In this document: piece by piece, positions 7,794 to 17,394 of the stretch
Position numbering within the stretch: position 1 is the first letter of the stretch
Layout of the letters: each line of letters begins with the position of its first letter
NCBI GenBank assembly: GCA_023382975.1
Contig: JAHDXO010000014.1
Coordinates: forward strand, 62,001-126,000
Length of the DNA stretch: 64,000 nucleotides
Direction of reading: 5' to 3'
Origin: Pirellulaceae bacterium
Lineage (GTDB): Bacteria > Planctomycetota > Planctomycetia > Pirellulales > Pirellulaceae
Notes under the pieces: model-generated
Told to the model about the DNA's origin: nothing
What the model saw: the letters and a program-made list of their open reading frames with translations, nothing else
Database searches by the model: none
Translations under genes and position numbers: made by a program

Positions 7794-10700
7794 CTAAAAC
7801 TCGACGACCATCGTCGCTGGTTCCGCTTGCGGCGTCCTGTTCTGGAACACCCGCACCTGTTCCCCGTGTTGGACGGAAACGGTGTGGTTTGCGTCGTCGT
7901 ACGCCGGTACGCGATAACGCTGGCCTTGGATCCGGACCGCCAGCACCAGCTCGCCGGTCCGTTCGTTGGTTACCGTGACGACCGGATCCGTTCCACCGCG
8001 GACTTGCAGGTCGGCCAGGTAACCGATGGGTTGGCGCGCGTAGTTGTCGAATTGTCGAATCGTCTTGGGCCAACCCAAATACTGTTTCGCGTCGGCTTGC
8101 GACGGATCGGCGAAACGAGGCCAGCATTCCATGGTGATCGTCCGCTGCGACTTGTTCATGCGCACGATGCCGTAACCGGGCATGCCGTCGTGCAACAAAG
8201 CCGGCTGCTGTCCCATGGAACGGCCGGGGTTGGTGGCCGCGTAGACGGTCACCGGATGCTTGAATCCGTCGCGATGCGTTCCGGTGTAATCCTCGGGTTC
8301 GGGCCACGAATACTCTCCCGGCTGCTTCGGTGCCCAGGCGCGCGGATAGAAATTAGCGACCGACGGCACACAGAACGACCAGATGGCGTCGCCGTGTTCT
8401 TCGATGCCGTGATGCACGATCGTCGCCAGATGCTGGTCGCCCGCCAGATGAAACACAAAGCCCTTTCTCAGACGATCCATGGCGCGGTTGCGACCGCTCT
8501 GCGGCCAGCCGTTCGAGTCCAGATCGGCGATCAATCGCTGCATTCCGCCGCCGTGATGCGTCGCCATGTTGGCGAAGATCGTCTGGGAAACCGCGATCTT
8601 CATCTTCTGATCTCGCCAGTCGCGAACAAAGGCGTCGAGGAACGCCAGTTGTTCATCGCCCAGCAGTTTCAAGCCGGGCAGGTCCAACCTGGCCACCTCG
8701 AACTCGGGATCGTTGAAATGGTCGGGCCGTCCGCTGCCCGAGGGCGGCATGTCAGGACGGTTGCAGCCCGATTTGAACTTGCGGTCCTCCAACACGGCGA
8801 TTCCGATTTCACCCCACGTGAAATCGGTGTAGTAGGCGGTAATGCCTTGCTCCAGCGGCTGCGTCCAGTACGGGTCGGGCAGATGCGATGTCTGGGTCCG
8901 TTCGACCATCTGCACGAAATCTGCCGGATGCACGTAACCGCCGTCGTGGTCCCGACCCGGGCTCTTCCGCCCGCCCTGGCCCCAGAGGTTGCCTTGATAG
9001 ACATCGTGATCGTCGGGAATGCAAATCGTGGGAATCCGTCTCGTCAATTCTCGATAGGACCAGCACCAGAGATACCATTTGTAAAGATAGTCCAGTTTGA
9101 TGTTCTCCGGATTGGCATCCGCGAACGTCGGGCTACCACCTTCGTAGACTTGGTCGCCCGAGAAGAAAAGAACGTCCGGCCGATGGAACGCCACGGCATC
9201 CACGACTACCTGGTGCGGAAACCAGATGTTGGTCGCGAAATCGTATCCGTCGCTCTCGAAGCCTCGCCCGACCATGTGGTTGCCCGTGAACCCGGCGAAA
9301 ACCACTTCCTCCTGGTCGACGGGATTGGCGGTGGTCCAGCAGTGATATTCGGTCGTGGGATTGTCCACAGGATAGATCACGCGCAGATGAGCCGCCTGAG
9401 AATCGTCCCACGAATCGACGCGGAATGGCACGGTCCAACCCGGAACGACGATCTCGCGCACATCGATGGTCATCCACGTTCCGTCGCCGGTCTGCCGCTG
9501 GAGCCCAACCTGGCAGGGCGCGGTGTCGCTGATCGGGAACATCTGCGCGGTCAGCTTTAGCGTCTTGTCGCTAATCGTATACATCGTCGACAGAATCGGC
9601 CCCACCGCCCGCTCCGGATGTTCCTTCAGCAGTTCTCCGCTCAACTCCAGATCCCGAAACCAGAATTGGCCGGTGGTCGATTTCCCGGTCGTGCTGCCCG
9701 GGTGCGCGCCCAGCGCGATCCCTCCCGCGATCCGGTCCTGGGGAATTCGCAGCACGGTCTCGATCGTCCGCGGTCCCTGGCTCAAACGAACGTCAAAAAC
9801 GGCGTCTTGATCGGCAAACTCCCGCAGCGACAGCTTCAGCGTCGCGTCCTCCAAATCGCCGAAGGACTCCTGCGGTTCGGCGGCTTGCGATGGCTGGGCT
9901 CGCTGCGAGTCGAGGGCGAAAATCTCGGCAACCGTCGCACTGGGGCGATCGTTGAACGCCGAGGTCGCCGCCAGTTTCAGATATCGGGCCCGGGTGCGAG
10001 CAAAGGCGACTCGCTGCAAATTCTGGTTATCCTGGAACTGGCCAGTGGCCACCGGTTCGCCCCACTGGTCGCGTTCGGTTGCCAGGAAGATCTGATACTC
10101 TTTGATCCGCCCAGCGGCTTGGCCCTGCCGCGGCAACATGGCGAAGCCGTCGATCGATTCCACCTGTCCCATGTCGATCACGATCTGGTGAGGGTACGGA
10201 TCCTTGACCGTGAGCCATTGCGTGTGCCAGATCGTATTCGGGTTGCCGTCTAGCACTGCCTGGGAGGTGTTCCCACCCTCGTCACTATCGACCGAAACCA
10301 CCTTCCAGTTGCCGCGAGGCAACGCCTCGGGCGGCGCGAACGCCCGGTTCTGTGCAATCGGATTTGCCAGATCGTAGGCGACCAGCCGTCCTGCTGTATT
10401 CAGCCCCACGAAGTAACCCGCTCCCGGCCCGGCGGCGCCGTGAATCAACGCTCGGCTGCGGTAGTCACCCCCCTGTCCGATCCCCAGCAGAATACCGGCC
10501 GCTGCCTCGGGGCTGACCGCTTGCCGATCTTCGTTGATCAACCCGAGTCGCAACTGAATCTCGAGCGAACCGGAGTTGCCCGCGAGGACTTCGTGGGTCA
10601 GCAGCGTCAGCGTTCGATGCCGCAGCCGCGGAGCGGAAGCGATGCACTCGATGCGTTCTGCGGACACCTGCCAATCGTGAAGGCGGTTGGCCCAGAACTC

Positions 10701-10874
10701 GGGTCCGATCCAAACCCGGTCCCCCTCCGCCAAATCCAACTGGTATCGTTCCGCCAAGAGCACCGAACTGGACAGCAAACCGAGCAACAGTGCCAGGAGG
10801 CAGCGAGCGATCGACTCGCGCGCCACCACGCCGCAGATCGCGCGATACAACAGGTGCTTTTTGTAGAACGTCAT
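7794..10874 (-). CDS. PhoD-like metallophosphatase with discoidin-type domain, secreted
   Basis: The 1026-residue precursor has an N-terminal signal ([19 protein letters not shown]). A discoidin/F5-8 type C-like carbohydrate-binding domain follows near residues 195-320 ([40 protein letters not shown]). From about residue 530 comes a PhoD-type metallophosphoesterase domain with metal-ligand motifs [23 protein letters not shown] and [16 protein letters not shown]. PhoD enzymes hydrolyse phosphodiesters or phosphomonoesters outside the cytoplasm. The attached binding domain suggests that it acts on a glycan or cell-surface substrate. Its start overlaps the stop of the upstream sulfatase by four bases, so the two are co-translated. 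The stop lies just beyond the repeat remnant. Confidence 0.85.
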   Translation of the reverse strand: MTFYKKHLLYRAICGVVARESIARCLLALLLGLLSSSVLLAERYQLDLAEGDRVWIGPEFWANRLHDWQVSAERIECIASAPRLRHRTLTLLTHEVLAGNSGSLEIQLRLGLINEDRQAVSPEAAAGILLGIGQGGDYRSRALIHGAAGPGAGYFVGLNTAGRLVAYDLANPIAQNRAFAPPEALPRGNWKVVSVDSDEGGNTSQAVLDGNPNTIWHTQWLTVKDPYPHQIVIDMGQVESIDGFAMLPRQGQAAGRIKEYQIFLATERDQWGEPVATGQFQDNQNLQRVAFARTRARYLKLAATSAFNDRPSATVAEIFALDSQRAQPSQAAEPQESFGDLEDATLKLSLREFADQDAVFDVRLSQGPRTIETVLRIPQDRIAGGIALGAHPGSTTGKSTTGQFWFRDLELSGELLKEHPERAVGPILSTMYTISDKTLKLTAQMFPISDTAPCQVGLQRQTGDGTWMTIDVREIVVPGWTVPFRVDSWDDSQAAHLRVIYPVDNPTTEYHCWTTANPVDQEEVVFAGFTGNHMVGRGFESDGYDFATNIWFPHQVVVDAVAFHRPDVLFFSGDQVYEGGSPTFADANPENIKLDYLYKWYLWCWSYRELTRRIPTICIPDDHDVYQGNLWGQGGRKSPGRDHDGGYVHPADFVQMVERTQTSHLPDPYWTQPLEQGITAYYTDFTWGEIGIAVLEDRKFKSGCNRPDMPPSGSGRPDHFNDPEFEVARLDLPGLKLLGDEQLAFLDAFVRDWRDQKMKIAVSQTIFANMATHHGGGMQRLIADLDSNGWPQSGRNRAMDRLRKGFVFHLAGDQHLATIVHHGIEEHGDAIWSFCVPSVANFYPRAWAPKQPGEYSWPEPEDYTGTHRDGFKHPVTVYAATNPGRSMGQQPALLHDGMPGYGIVRMNKSQRTITMECWPRFADPSQADAKQYLGWPKTIRQFDNYARQPIGYLADLQVRGGTDPVVTVTNERTGELVLAVRIQGQRYRVPAYDDANHTVSVQHGEQVRVFQNRTPQAEPATMVVEF

Positions 10875-12499
10875 GAACGATCTCCTTCTGATCTGGAAGA
10901 CGTGTCGGGCGGAATCGCCTCTTTCTCGAAGTCGGTTTCGTTGACCCAGCCGGCGTGGACCTTTTCGCCCCGCATGAACTTCTCGTAGAAGCCATTGCCG
11001 CTGGTCGGTGGATACTCGTCGAAAACGTGGCCGCGGCCGACCATCCGCGGATCACCCTGCGATTTCAGCGTGCTTTCCATCCGCTGGCGCAGTTCCGTCA
11101 CGCGGGCCGCGTACGATGGATCGCTGGCCAGATTGCAGGCGCAATCGGGATCGGCGGTCAGATCGTAAAGCTCCTCGGCGGGGCGCAGGCCGAAATTCAG
11201 TTGCCAGAACTTGTCGGCTCGATCCTTGCGGCCAAGCTCCAGAATCAGGGTCTTCGTGGGGCTGCCGTCCGTGTCCAGGTAGCCGGTCTCGGGATTGCCC
11301 GCCGGCCACCGCGTCGGTTCGTAGTTCCGCAGATAGAGATCGCTGGCGGTGACGATCCCGCGGATCGGATATCCCCAGTCGTGCGGCCGGCCGACGTCGG
11401 TGCGTTCCTTGCCGATTAGCACGTGGTCGCGCTGCGGGACGACGCGGCCGGCTTGGTCGCTCTCCAGGATCGGACGCCAGCTCTTGCCGGTGATGGGCTG
11501 CATTCCGCAGTTCTCGGCGTCGATTCCGGCCAGGTCCAGGATCGTCGGCGCGATGTCGGTGAAGTCGACGAAGTCGTCGATCACGCGGCCGTGCGCATTC
11601 ACTCCGCCCGGCCAGCGGAGCGCCAGCGGCACATGGTTGGAATCGCGGTAGGCGTAGCCCTTCACCCGCGGGAACGGCATGCCGTGATCGCTGGTGACGA
11701 TGATCAGCGTCCCGTCCAGCAAACCGCGGTCTTCGAGTTCGGCCATCATGCGGGCCAGATGGTTGTCCACGTGCTCGACCTCAAAGGCGTAATCCAGCAT
11801 ATCGTGACGCACGGTTTCGTGATCGGGCCAGTACGCGGGCACGCGGTCGACGTCGTCGAGTTTCTTTCCGCCTTTGTTGACACCAGCTTGGAATTCGTAG
11901 CCGCGATGAGGTTCGGTCGCGCCGTACCAGAAACACCAGGGTGCATCCTTCGGCGCAGCATCCAGGAACTCGGCGAAGTTGGCGGCGTAGTCGTTGTTCG
12001 AAATCGCCCGGGCGGGCGGCGCGGCTGTGTGCCGGTTAAACGGCATGCCGGTGATTCGACGCGGCTTGCCGTCGGCGTCGTTGGCGATTCCCGGTCCCCA
12101 GCCTTTGCCGGTGATGCCCACATGCCAACCGCGTTCCATCAGCACCTCGGGCCAGCTCTTGAGTTTCGCAGGAAAATACGCCAAGTGATTGCCCGCCTGC
12201 TCGTTCTGCCACAAGTGCCGGCCGGTCAGCACGATGGCGCGGGAGGGGGCACACTTGGCCATCGGCGTATAGGCGTTCCGGAACAGCACTCCTTCGCGCG
12301 CAACGCGGTCGAAGGCGGGAGTTTTCACCCACGGCGTGCCGTACACGCCCGCGTGGACGCCCCAGTCGTCGGCGATGGCGAACAGGATGTTGGGACGAAC
12401 CGAATCCGCCTCGCCGGCCCATGCCACGAGGCCACCGGACATTGTGGCTCGGCCGCCAAGCAGGACGAAGAACAGAAAAAGGGTTTGGACGCGATTCAT
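10871..12499 (-). CDS. Secreted sulfatase, type I formylglycine family
   Basis: ATG 12499 begins [20 protein letters not shown], a signal peptide; an upstream in-frame ATG at 12592 would bury it. The 542-residue enzyme has the N-terminal metal-site motif [11 protein letters not shown], and the sulfatase signature [13 protein letters not shown] in which the Cys is converted to formylglycine. Further conserved parts are [16 protein letters not shown] and a C-terminal [16 protein letters not shown]. It would remove sulfate esters from polysaccharides outside the cytoplasm and needs a formylglycine-generating enzyme, which is not in this window. It shares a four-base overlap with the PhoD-like gene downstream. 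The substrate cannot be inferred. Confidence 0.92.
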   Translation of the reverse strand: MNRVQTLFLFFVLLGGRATMSGGLVAWAGEADSVRPNILFAIADDWGVHAGVYGTPWVKTPAFDRVAREGVLFRNAYTPMAKCAPSRAIVLTGRHLWQNEQAGNHLAYFPAKLKSWPEVLMERGWHVGITGKGWGPGIANDADGKPRRITGMPFNRHTAAPPARAISNNDYAANFAEFLDAAPKDAPWCFWYGATEPHRGYEFQAGVNKGGKKLDDVDRVPAYWPDHETVRHDMLDYAFEVEHVDNHLARMMAELEDRGLLDGTLIIVTSDHGMPFPRVKGYAYRDSNHVPLALRWPGGVNAHGRVIDDFVDFTDIAPTILDLAGIDAENCGMQPITGKSWRPILESDQAGRVVPQRDHVLIGKERTDVGRPHDWGYPIRGIVTASDLYLRNYEPTRWPAGNPETGYLDTDGSPTKTLILELGRKDRADKFWQLNFGLRPAEELYDLTADPDCACNLASDPSYAARVTELRQRMESTLKSQGDPRMVGRGHVFDEYPPTSGNGFYEKFMRGEKVHAGWVNETDFEKEAIPPDTSSRSEGDRS

Positions 12500-12725
12500 G
12501 ATGGTTTCCCCGTTGGCCTTTCTTTCCCCGAGCCGGCCGACAGCCGACGCAATTTCCCTCCGATTATTCATCAGCGTTCCCAGGCAGGTCAAGCAGGCCG
12601 CGCGCCCGGCGGGCCGGGACGGAGGAGCTTGCGCAACTCAATTCTGCTTTCCAGGCTCGGTGTTCCACGTTACGATCGAATGGTCGGCCGTACTCAACCC
12701 TTTTGCAACACACCGAGGCAAACCC

Positions 12726-13718
12726 ATGATCCGTCGCTCCCTTTCCGTTTCGTTGATCTCGATCTTTTTGCTGGTAATCGGTGCGTCGCTTGCCGGCGCG
12801 GCGGATGGTCCGCTGGTGAAACTGGCGGGGCTGGAGGTCACGGCCATTGGGAAGAGTTACCGCCCCGATGCGGCTCGAGTGGTCGTGCAGCAAGCGCACA
12901 GCAACAGTGGCGGGAACACCAGCGCCCGCAACGTCGGTGAAGACGACTTGGATTGGAAGGAATCCGGCTACTTCCAGCGAAATCGCGATTTGGGACAGGT
13001 GTTCACGGCCGAACGGGATTTCCGGCTGGCCGCGATCGTGCTGCGCACCGGTCCAGCCGAGGCGGCGGTACTCGCCGGCTCGCCCGGCGCCGCGGTGTTC
13101 GTCCAGTTCTTCGAAGTCCGCGGCGAACCGCGGATCCACGACAACGGCACACCGTCGGGCACTCCGGCCACGCACGGTTTCTCGACCAACCATCGTTGCG
13201 ACGACTATCTGACGGGCGTCGAGTACCTGCCCTGGCGGCTGGTGACCGGAGGCAAGTTTCCCGATTTGCCTCCGACTCGCGATGTCCAAGGGCAACCGAC
13301 GGGCAACAAGGACGGTTGTTTGGCGTACATGCGTTGGCGATTTGTCGGCGAGGCTCAGCCGGAATTGGTGAAAGGCAAACGCTACGCCTTTATGGTCGGC
13401 TTCCAGTCGCCGGGGCCCGGGCAGGGGTTCACGCTGGGCAATGCCAACGCAGCGGGCGTCGATGCGCCGCCGAGTCTGAACGATGCGCACGACCGCTACC
13501 ACGGCGGCTGGGGACTGCGGCGCGAGGGAGATGGCACGGTGCCGCCCAGCATGATCCCCGGCCTTCAGCCGCCCGACGATGCTACAAAGATGTTGCAGCT
13601 CCGCCGCGAGTCGTTGTTCGCCGCCGACGACGCTCGCTTCCGCCTCTCGCCCACCACCGTCGGATTTCCCGACGTCGACACCTACCGCGACCTGGAGTTC
13701 TATTTGGAAACCGAATAA
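12726..13718 (+). CDS. Secreted protein of unknown function
   Basis: ATG 12726 has GAGG about seven bases upstream. The 330-residue product starts with a clear signal peptide (SVSLISIFLLVIGASLAGAA). The mature part contains NSGGNTSARNVGEDDLDWKE and segments such as QVFTAERDFRLAAIVLRTGP, which read like a beta-sandwich domain. I do not recognise a named family and see no catalytic signature. It is divergent from the sulfatase gene across a 226-bp gap that must hold both promoters. A role in binding or handling extracellular polymers is possible but unproven. Confidence 0.75.
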   Translation: MIRRSLSVSLISIFLLVIGASLAGAADGPLVKLAGLEVTAIGKSYRPDAARVVVQQAHSNSGGNTSARNVGEDDLDWKESGYFQRNRDLGQVFTAERDFRLAAIVLRTGPAEAAVLAGSPGAAVFVQFFEVRGEPRIHDNGTPSGTPATHGFSTNHRCDDYLTGVEYLPWRLVTGGKFPDLPPTRDVQGQPTGNKDGCLAYMRWRFVGEAQPELVKGKRYAFMVGFQSPGPGQGFTLGNANAAGVDAPPSLNDAHDRYHGGWGLRREGDGTVPPSMIPGLQPPDDATKMLQLRRESLFAADDARFRLSPTTVGFPDVDTYRDLEFYLETE

Positions 13719-13813
13719 CGGCTAGGCGCCCGCGGCCAGACGCCCGCGGCAAGTCGCAGATCGGCGGCGATTCGTCTGCGCGAGCCGTCCAGGAAGAATC
13801 GGGAAGACAAAAA

Positions 13814-13877
13814 GACTGATGACAAAAACACGGCTCGTTTGCTGGATCTTTTGTCATCAATTTTTTTGTCATCAATT
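13814..13877. repeat. Intergenic inverted/tandem TTTTGTCATCAATT element
   Basis: ACTGATGACAAAAA (13814-13827) is inverted relative to two direct copies of TTTTGTCATCAATT (13849-13862 and 13864-13877). The set can form a hairpin. Similar GACAAAA-type intergenic repeats are common in planctomycete genomes. It lies between the unknown secreted protein and the radical SAM gene and may act as a terminator or as a small dispersed repeat. Confidence 0.5.
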
Positions 13878-13981
13878 CTCTAGTCTTTCTCAGCCATCGC
13901 GTTCGCGATCCACGGTTGATTTTCGCCTTGGCCGTCGCGATGATCAACCTTGCTGGATATTTCTGCCTGGGACAGCGCGGC

Positions 13982-15139
13982 ATGGTTCTCCATTCACTCG
14001 ATCCGGACACGAGCAAAGCGCTGGCGGACTACAGTCCGCGGCCGGTCGCCGGTTTTGCGCCCTCGCGGATCGTGCTGGCCAAAGGCGCCGTCAGTTCGGA
14101 ATCCCGCCGGCAATTGGCCGAGAAGATCTGCAATGCGTATCCGCAGGCGGAAGTGGTGGAAGCGCTGGACACGGCCCACAATCGGATCCGGCTGAGGCAG
14201 ACCGCCTCGCTGGGCCTGTACGACGAGGGCAGGCGGACGCTGGTGTTGGCCGAGCATCGGAGCGCGGTTCGCCAGAGTTCCGAGGACGGCAACAACTGTC
14301 CCAACTACTGGCACTTTTCACCCTACGGGTTCTGTCCGTATGCGTGTGCGTACTGCTATCTGGCGGGCACGCAGGGTGTGCGTTTTTCGCCTACGGTGAA
14401 GGTCTTCGTGAATTTGCCGGAGATCCTGGCCCAGGTGGATGCGGTCGCGCGGCGACTGGGCGAGCCGACAGCGTTTTATCTGGGCAAGCTGCAAGACGGC
14501 CTGGCCTTGGATCCGCTCACCGGCTATTCGCGAGCGATCGTACCGTTTTTCGCGCGGCATCCGCTGGCGCGTCTGACGCTGTTGACCAAAAGCGCCGATG
14601 TGGCCAATCTGCTGGCCAGCGAGCATCGCGGGCACTCGCATCTGTCCTGGACGCTGAACCCGCCGGTGGTGGGCGAGGCGTTTGAGCAGCATGCGCCACC
14701 GCTGGAAGATCGGCTGCGCGCGATCGAAGCGTGTGCGGCGGCCGGCTACCCGGTGCGTGCGGTTGTCATGCCGATCATCCCACTGCCCGACTGGGAAACG
14801 ATCTACGGCGATTTCTTGGTCGAGCTGTTCGCGCGGGTGCGGCTCTCGCGCATCACACTCGGATCGATCTGTTCGTACCCGCAGGCCTTGCAGTTGACGG
14901 AGTGGAAGCTGGGCCGCGACAACCCGATTTCCACGCAACTCGAACCGCGGCGCCGCGCGGCCGGCGATGGCCGACGCCGTTTTCCGCGCGCGCTGCGCGA
15001 GCGCATCTACCGTCATCTGATCCGGGTGATTCGTGCCGCCGACGCCGACTTGGAGATTGGGCTCTGTCTGGAAGAAACCGACCTGACCGACACGCTGCGA
15101 ACCGATATCGTTTCCGGCCGCTGCAATTGCGTGTTGTAG
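13982..15139 (+). CDS. Spore photoproduct lyase-like radical SAM protein
   Basis: From ATG 13982 the 385-residue product carries the radical SAM cysteines CPYACAYC (C118, C122, C125) within YWHFSPYGFCPYACAYCYLA. This context is typical of the spore photoproduct lyase (SPL) family, which repairs the thymine dimer of endospores by radical chemistry. Later parts (LSWTLNPPVVGEAFEQ, GYPVRAVVMPIIPL) also fit. Planctomycetes make no endospores, so the substrate is unlikely to be spore photoproduct; related non-sporulating SPL-like proteins exist with unknown activity. The protein ends in RCNCVL. In-frame TTG 13916 or ATG 13940 are alternative starts. It is a single gene, convergent with the DUF1353 lipoprotein gene. 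Confidence 0.8.
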   Translation: MVLHSLDPDTSKALADYSPRPVAGFAPSRIVLAKGAVSSESRRQLAEKICNAYPQAEVVEALDTAHNRIRLRQTASLGLYDEGRRTLVLAEHRSAVRQSSEDGNNCPNYWHFSPYGFCPYACAYCYLAGTQGVRFSPTVKVFVNLPEILAQVDAVARRLGEPTAFYLGKLQDGLALDPLTGYSRAIVPFFARHPLARLTLLTKSADVANLLASEHRGHSHLSWTLNPPVVGEAFEQHAPPLEDRLRAIEACAAAGYPVRAVVMPIIPLPDWETIYGDFLVELFARVRLSRITLGSICSYPQALQLTEWKLGRDNPISTQLEPRRRAAGDGRRRFPRALRERIYRHLIRVIRAADADLEIGLCLEETDLTDTLRTDIVSGRCNCVL

Positions 15140-15228
15140 GGTCTCGGGCGGGAGACGCATGGGCGCCGTGCGTTTGCCTGTCGAGGCTGTCGCTTAGTAT
15201 CGGCAAGTAAATAACTGACGCCAAATTT

Positions 15229-15284
15229 GTAGTCGTCACGCTCCGCCGTGACGACACGTCATCACGGCGGAGCGTGATGACTAC
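15229..15284. repeat. Long palindrome between convergent genes, likely bidirectional terminator or REP/MITE-like element
   Basis: GTAGTCGTCACGCTCCGCCG on the left is matched on the right by CGGCGGAGCGTGATGACTAC, giving arms of about 25 bp with few mismatches and a loop of around six bases. It sits 90 bp after the radical SAM gene and 35 bp before the end of the DUF1353 gene. The symmetry and location suit a bidirectional terminator. The sequence also resembles short palindromic repeats dispersed in planctomycete genomes. Confidence 0.75.
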
Positions 15285-15318
15285 ATTGAAAATCCGACGG
15301 TAATTCATCTGCCGATGC

Positions 15319-16470
15319 TTACTGTGCGGGCGGTCCGCGGAAGGTCCGGCCGAGTTCGGCGGGTTCGGGCGAGACGAATCCGCTGACGACCTCGATCACT
15401 TGGCCGTCGCGCGAGACGCGGGCGGTGCTGGTGCCGCCTTCGTATGGGACCATTTGGCCCTGGTCGTCCTGGTGCAGGAATTGGATCAGGACGCGGTAGC
15501 CTCCGCGTGATCGTTCGACGGTGCATTCCGCGGGGCGCGGGCCGCCCGCCTGCTGCTCGATATGCTGACGGACAATGTCCGTCACCCACTGCTGCGTCTC
15601 CGCCGAGATCGGTGGCATGCGCACTTCGTTTCCCGGTCCCGGTGGCCGCCGGTGCGGCGAGTTGCCGTTGCGCGGATCCGCAGCGCTGCGCGGGCCGATG
15701 GTCAGGCCCTCGGGGCGGTTCTGCCAGTGAGCGAAATCGCGCGGGGCGACGGTCGGCGTTCCGTCCGCACCGGTGCGGGGCACTTCATCGCGGCGTCCGC
15801 GATACGGACGGCGGTGGAGCGCATCGCGGGTGAGATGTTCAAGGGCCGCGGGGTCGGGATCGTCCTCCTCGACAAACGCCTTGACCTGTTCGACTTCGTC
15901 GGGCGTCGGCGGCGGCGGGTCGATGCGGACCACGTGCTGGACCGTGACTTCCTGTTCGACGATCCGGCCCTCGGCGTCGGCCACCTGCTCGACCACGTCC
16001 TCGACGACCAATTGCCAGCGAGGCCCGAAGTGGTGTACCGCGTAGTACATGATCTTGGCCTGGGCTTCGTCCACACCGCCACAGCGGCAAGCCTCGTAAA
16101 ACATGCGATGCACGGCTTCCCACGGCTGCCGCATCTCTTCGCACTCAATGTCGTGAACGACCGAGGCATTGCGGTACTTGCCGGAAAACGGACTGCCGAT
16201 CACCGTCCAGAACAGTCGGGGGATCGAGGCTCCGTTGACCACCGTGCCCGCCGGCGCCGACCAGCGCCGCCCCTGCGCATCGACATAGGCGAAGTCCTCG
16301 CGCAGCGTCATGTTCCGCCCGTCGGCGTCCCACACGGCGACGACCTCGCCTTCGAAGCGGCCGAAGTCGGCAACCGGCTCGGACTGCTCCGAAACCGCCG
16401 CGGTCGATGGTCCGCAACCTGTGGCTATTGCTAGCATCAGAATCCATCCCAAGCCGATGAGCAACCGCAT
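15319..16470 (-). CDS. DUF1353 lipoprotein
   Basis: The 383-residue precursor has a lipoprotein-like signal (MRLLIGLGWILMLAIATGC) with the Cys near residue 19. Residues 37-150 match the DUF1353 pattern: GRFEGEVVAVWDADGRNMTL, AGTVVNGASIPRLFWTVIG, then GKYRNASVVHDIECEEM. The second half is rich in Pro, Arg and charged residues (RRPPGPGNEVRMPP) and ends with a small domain that begins ISAETQQWVTDIVRQHIEQQ. DUF1353 proteins are common but their biochemistry is unsettled; some are phage or surface associated. The gene stands alone on the minus strand. The lipobox (ATGC) is not perfect, so membrane anchoring is probable rather than certain. Confidence 0.8.
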   Translation of the reverse strand: MRLLIGLGWILMLAIATGCGPSTAAVSEQSEPVADFGRFEGEVVAVWDADGRNMTLREDFAYVDAQGRRWSAPAGTVVNGASIPRLFWTVIGSPFSGKYRNASVVHDIECEEMRQPWEAVHRMFYEACRCGGVDEAQAKIMYYAVHHFGPRWQLVVEDVVEQVADAEGRIVEQEVTVQHVVRIDPPPPTPDEVEQVKAFVEEDDPDPAALEHLTRDALHRRPYRGRRDEVPRTGADGTPTVAPRDFAHWQNRPEGLTIGPRSAADPRNGNSPHRRPPGPGNEVRMPPISAETQQWVTDIVRQHIEQQAGGPRPAECTVERSRGGYRVLIQFLHQDDQGQMVPYEGGTSTARVSRDGQVIEVVSGFVSPEPAELGRTFRGPPAQ

Positions 16471-16591
16471 GACACCATCCTTGCAAGAGGACGCAGAGAC
16501 GCCGTGCGCCGGAACTGATCCACGGTGGCGAGATTAGCACGAATCGGCAGAACGAGGCAAGCTCAACTTCATCGGGCGCGAGGCCCGTCGA

Positions 16592-16906
16592 TTACCCATC
16601 CGGGGATTCACTCCGAATCCCCAGCGCCGCGCGCTTCCGACGTCGTACGAACCGCGTTGGCGGCAGGCTCGCCGTCTCGAAGACGCGACCGTCGTTGCCA
16701 TCGAAACCCGTTTCGCTCACCCTGATTTGCCAGCCGACCTGCCACTCCAGCACCTCCGCGTCGCGAATCCGGTCGCCGGCCGGCTCTCGGTAGACCTCGG
16801 CTCGACGGTCGTGGCACCACTGAACCGCACGCACGGCCGCCTCTCGGGCTGTTGTGGCACCCAGAACCAGACGCAGTTTTCCTGTTTGAACGTAGTATTT
16901 GGCCAT
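16592..16906 (-). CDS. Small protein of unknown function (104 aa)
   Basis: ATG 16906 has a strong GGCAGGAGG ribosome site about eight bases upstream, which decides it over the longer frame to 17089. The product MAKYYVQTGKLRLVLGATTA continues with a helix (AREAAVRAVQWCHDRRAEVY) and a beta-strand segment (EVLEWQVGWQIRVSETGFDG), then a basic tail. It has no signal peptide. I recognise no family, though MAKYYVQTG-type small proteins recur next to unrelated genes in planctomycetes. It is divergent from the WYL-like gene with 181 bp between the two starts, and both have similar AGGAGG sites, suggesting shared regulation. Confidence 0.65.
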   Translation of the reverse strand: MAKYYVQTGKLRLVLGATTAREAAVRAVQWCHDRRAEVYREPAGDRIRDAEVLEWQVGWQIRVSETGFDGNDGRVFETASLPPTRFVRRRKRAALGIRSESPDG

Positions 16907-17087
16907 GTCGTGTACCTCCTGCCGGGAATCATCAGCGGCCGGGTGACACGGTTGGTCAACACAGCCAAGAAAAGGGCGAGAGATTTCGAATTGGCCAGAA
17001 AAATTTGCCTTTGACCGGACCAACCGTGTCATGGGCGACCGCGACAATGTATTTGTCAGCAAACGATCGCACGCAGGAGGCACTACC

Positions 17088-17333
17088 ATGCGTCAACTAC
17101 TTTTTCGAGCCATGCATCAATCGGACGACTTGGTTGTCGAATTCGATTACACGGACGCCAAGGGCGCTACCACGCACCGAGTCGTGAGCCCGATCCGTTT
17201 TCTGGGCCGGGACCGATTCCTGGGGCTGTGCCTGAGCCGAGAGGAGCCCAGGCAGTTCTACCTCGAACGCTGCCAGAACGTGCGGTTGTCCCAGGCGGCG
17301 GATTTCCTGATGCCGGTGGCGATGGCGGGTTGA
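17088..17333 (+). CDS. Stand-alone WYL-like domain protein (81 aa)
   Basis: ATG 17088 follows a clear ribosome site (GCAGGAGGCACTACC). The 81-residue product reads as a single WYL-type fold: VVEFDYTDAKGATTHRVVSP, then RFLGRDRFLGLCLSREEPRQ and FYLERCQNVRL. WYL domains usually sit behind a helix-turn-helix in transcription regulators, or regulate phage defence and CRISPR systems by ligand or nucleic acid binding. Here no DNA-binding domain is attached. It is divergent from the 104-residue gene at 16592-16906. The family call rests on the pattern of strands and on the RxVxP...YxxG...R.FxLxR order; a profile search would be decisive. Confidence 0.55.
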   Translation: MRQLLFRAMHQSDDLVVEFDYTDAKGATTHRVVSPIRFLGRDRFLGLCLSREEPRQFYLERCQNVRLSQAADFLMPVAMAG

Positions 17334-17394
17334 AGATCGCTGCCCCGTTGGTTCACGACACGACCCCGCCGAACCGGCCGATGCATACGCAAAC

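Noticed and set aside
7734-9560. 608-residue plus-strand open frame starting in the repeat (MSAMTKGRAAVRLR...)
   Set aside because: Beyond the repeat it is antisense to the PhoD-like gene; the start belongs to the element remnant only.
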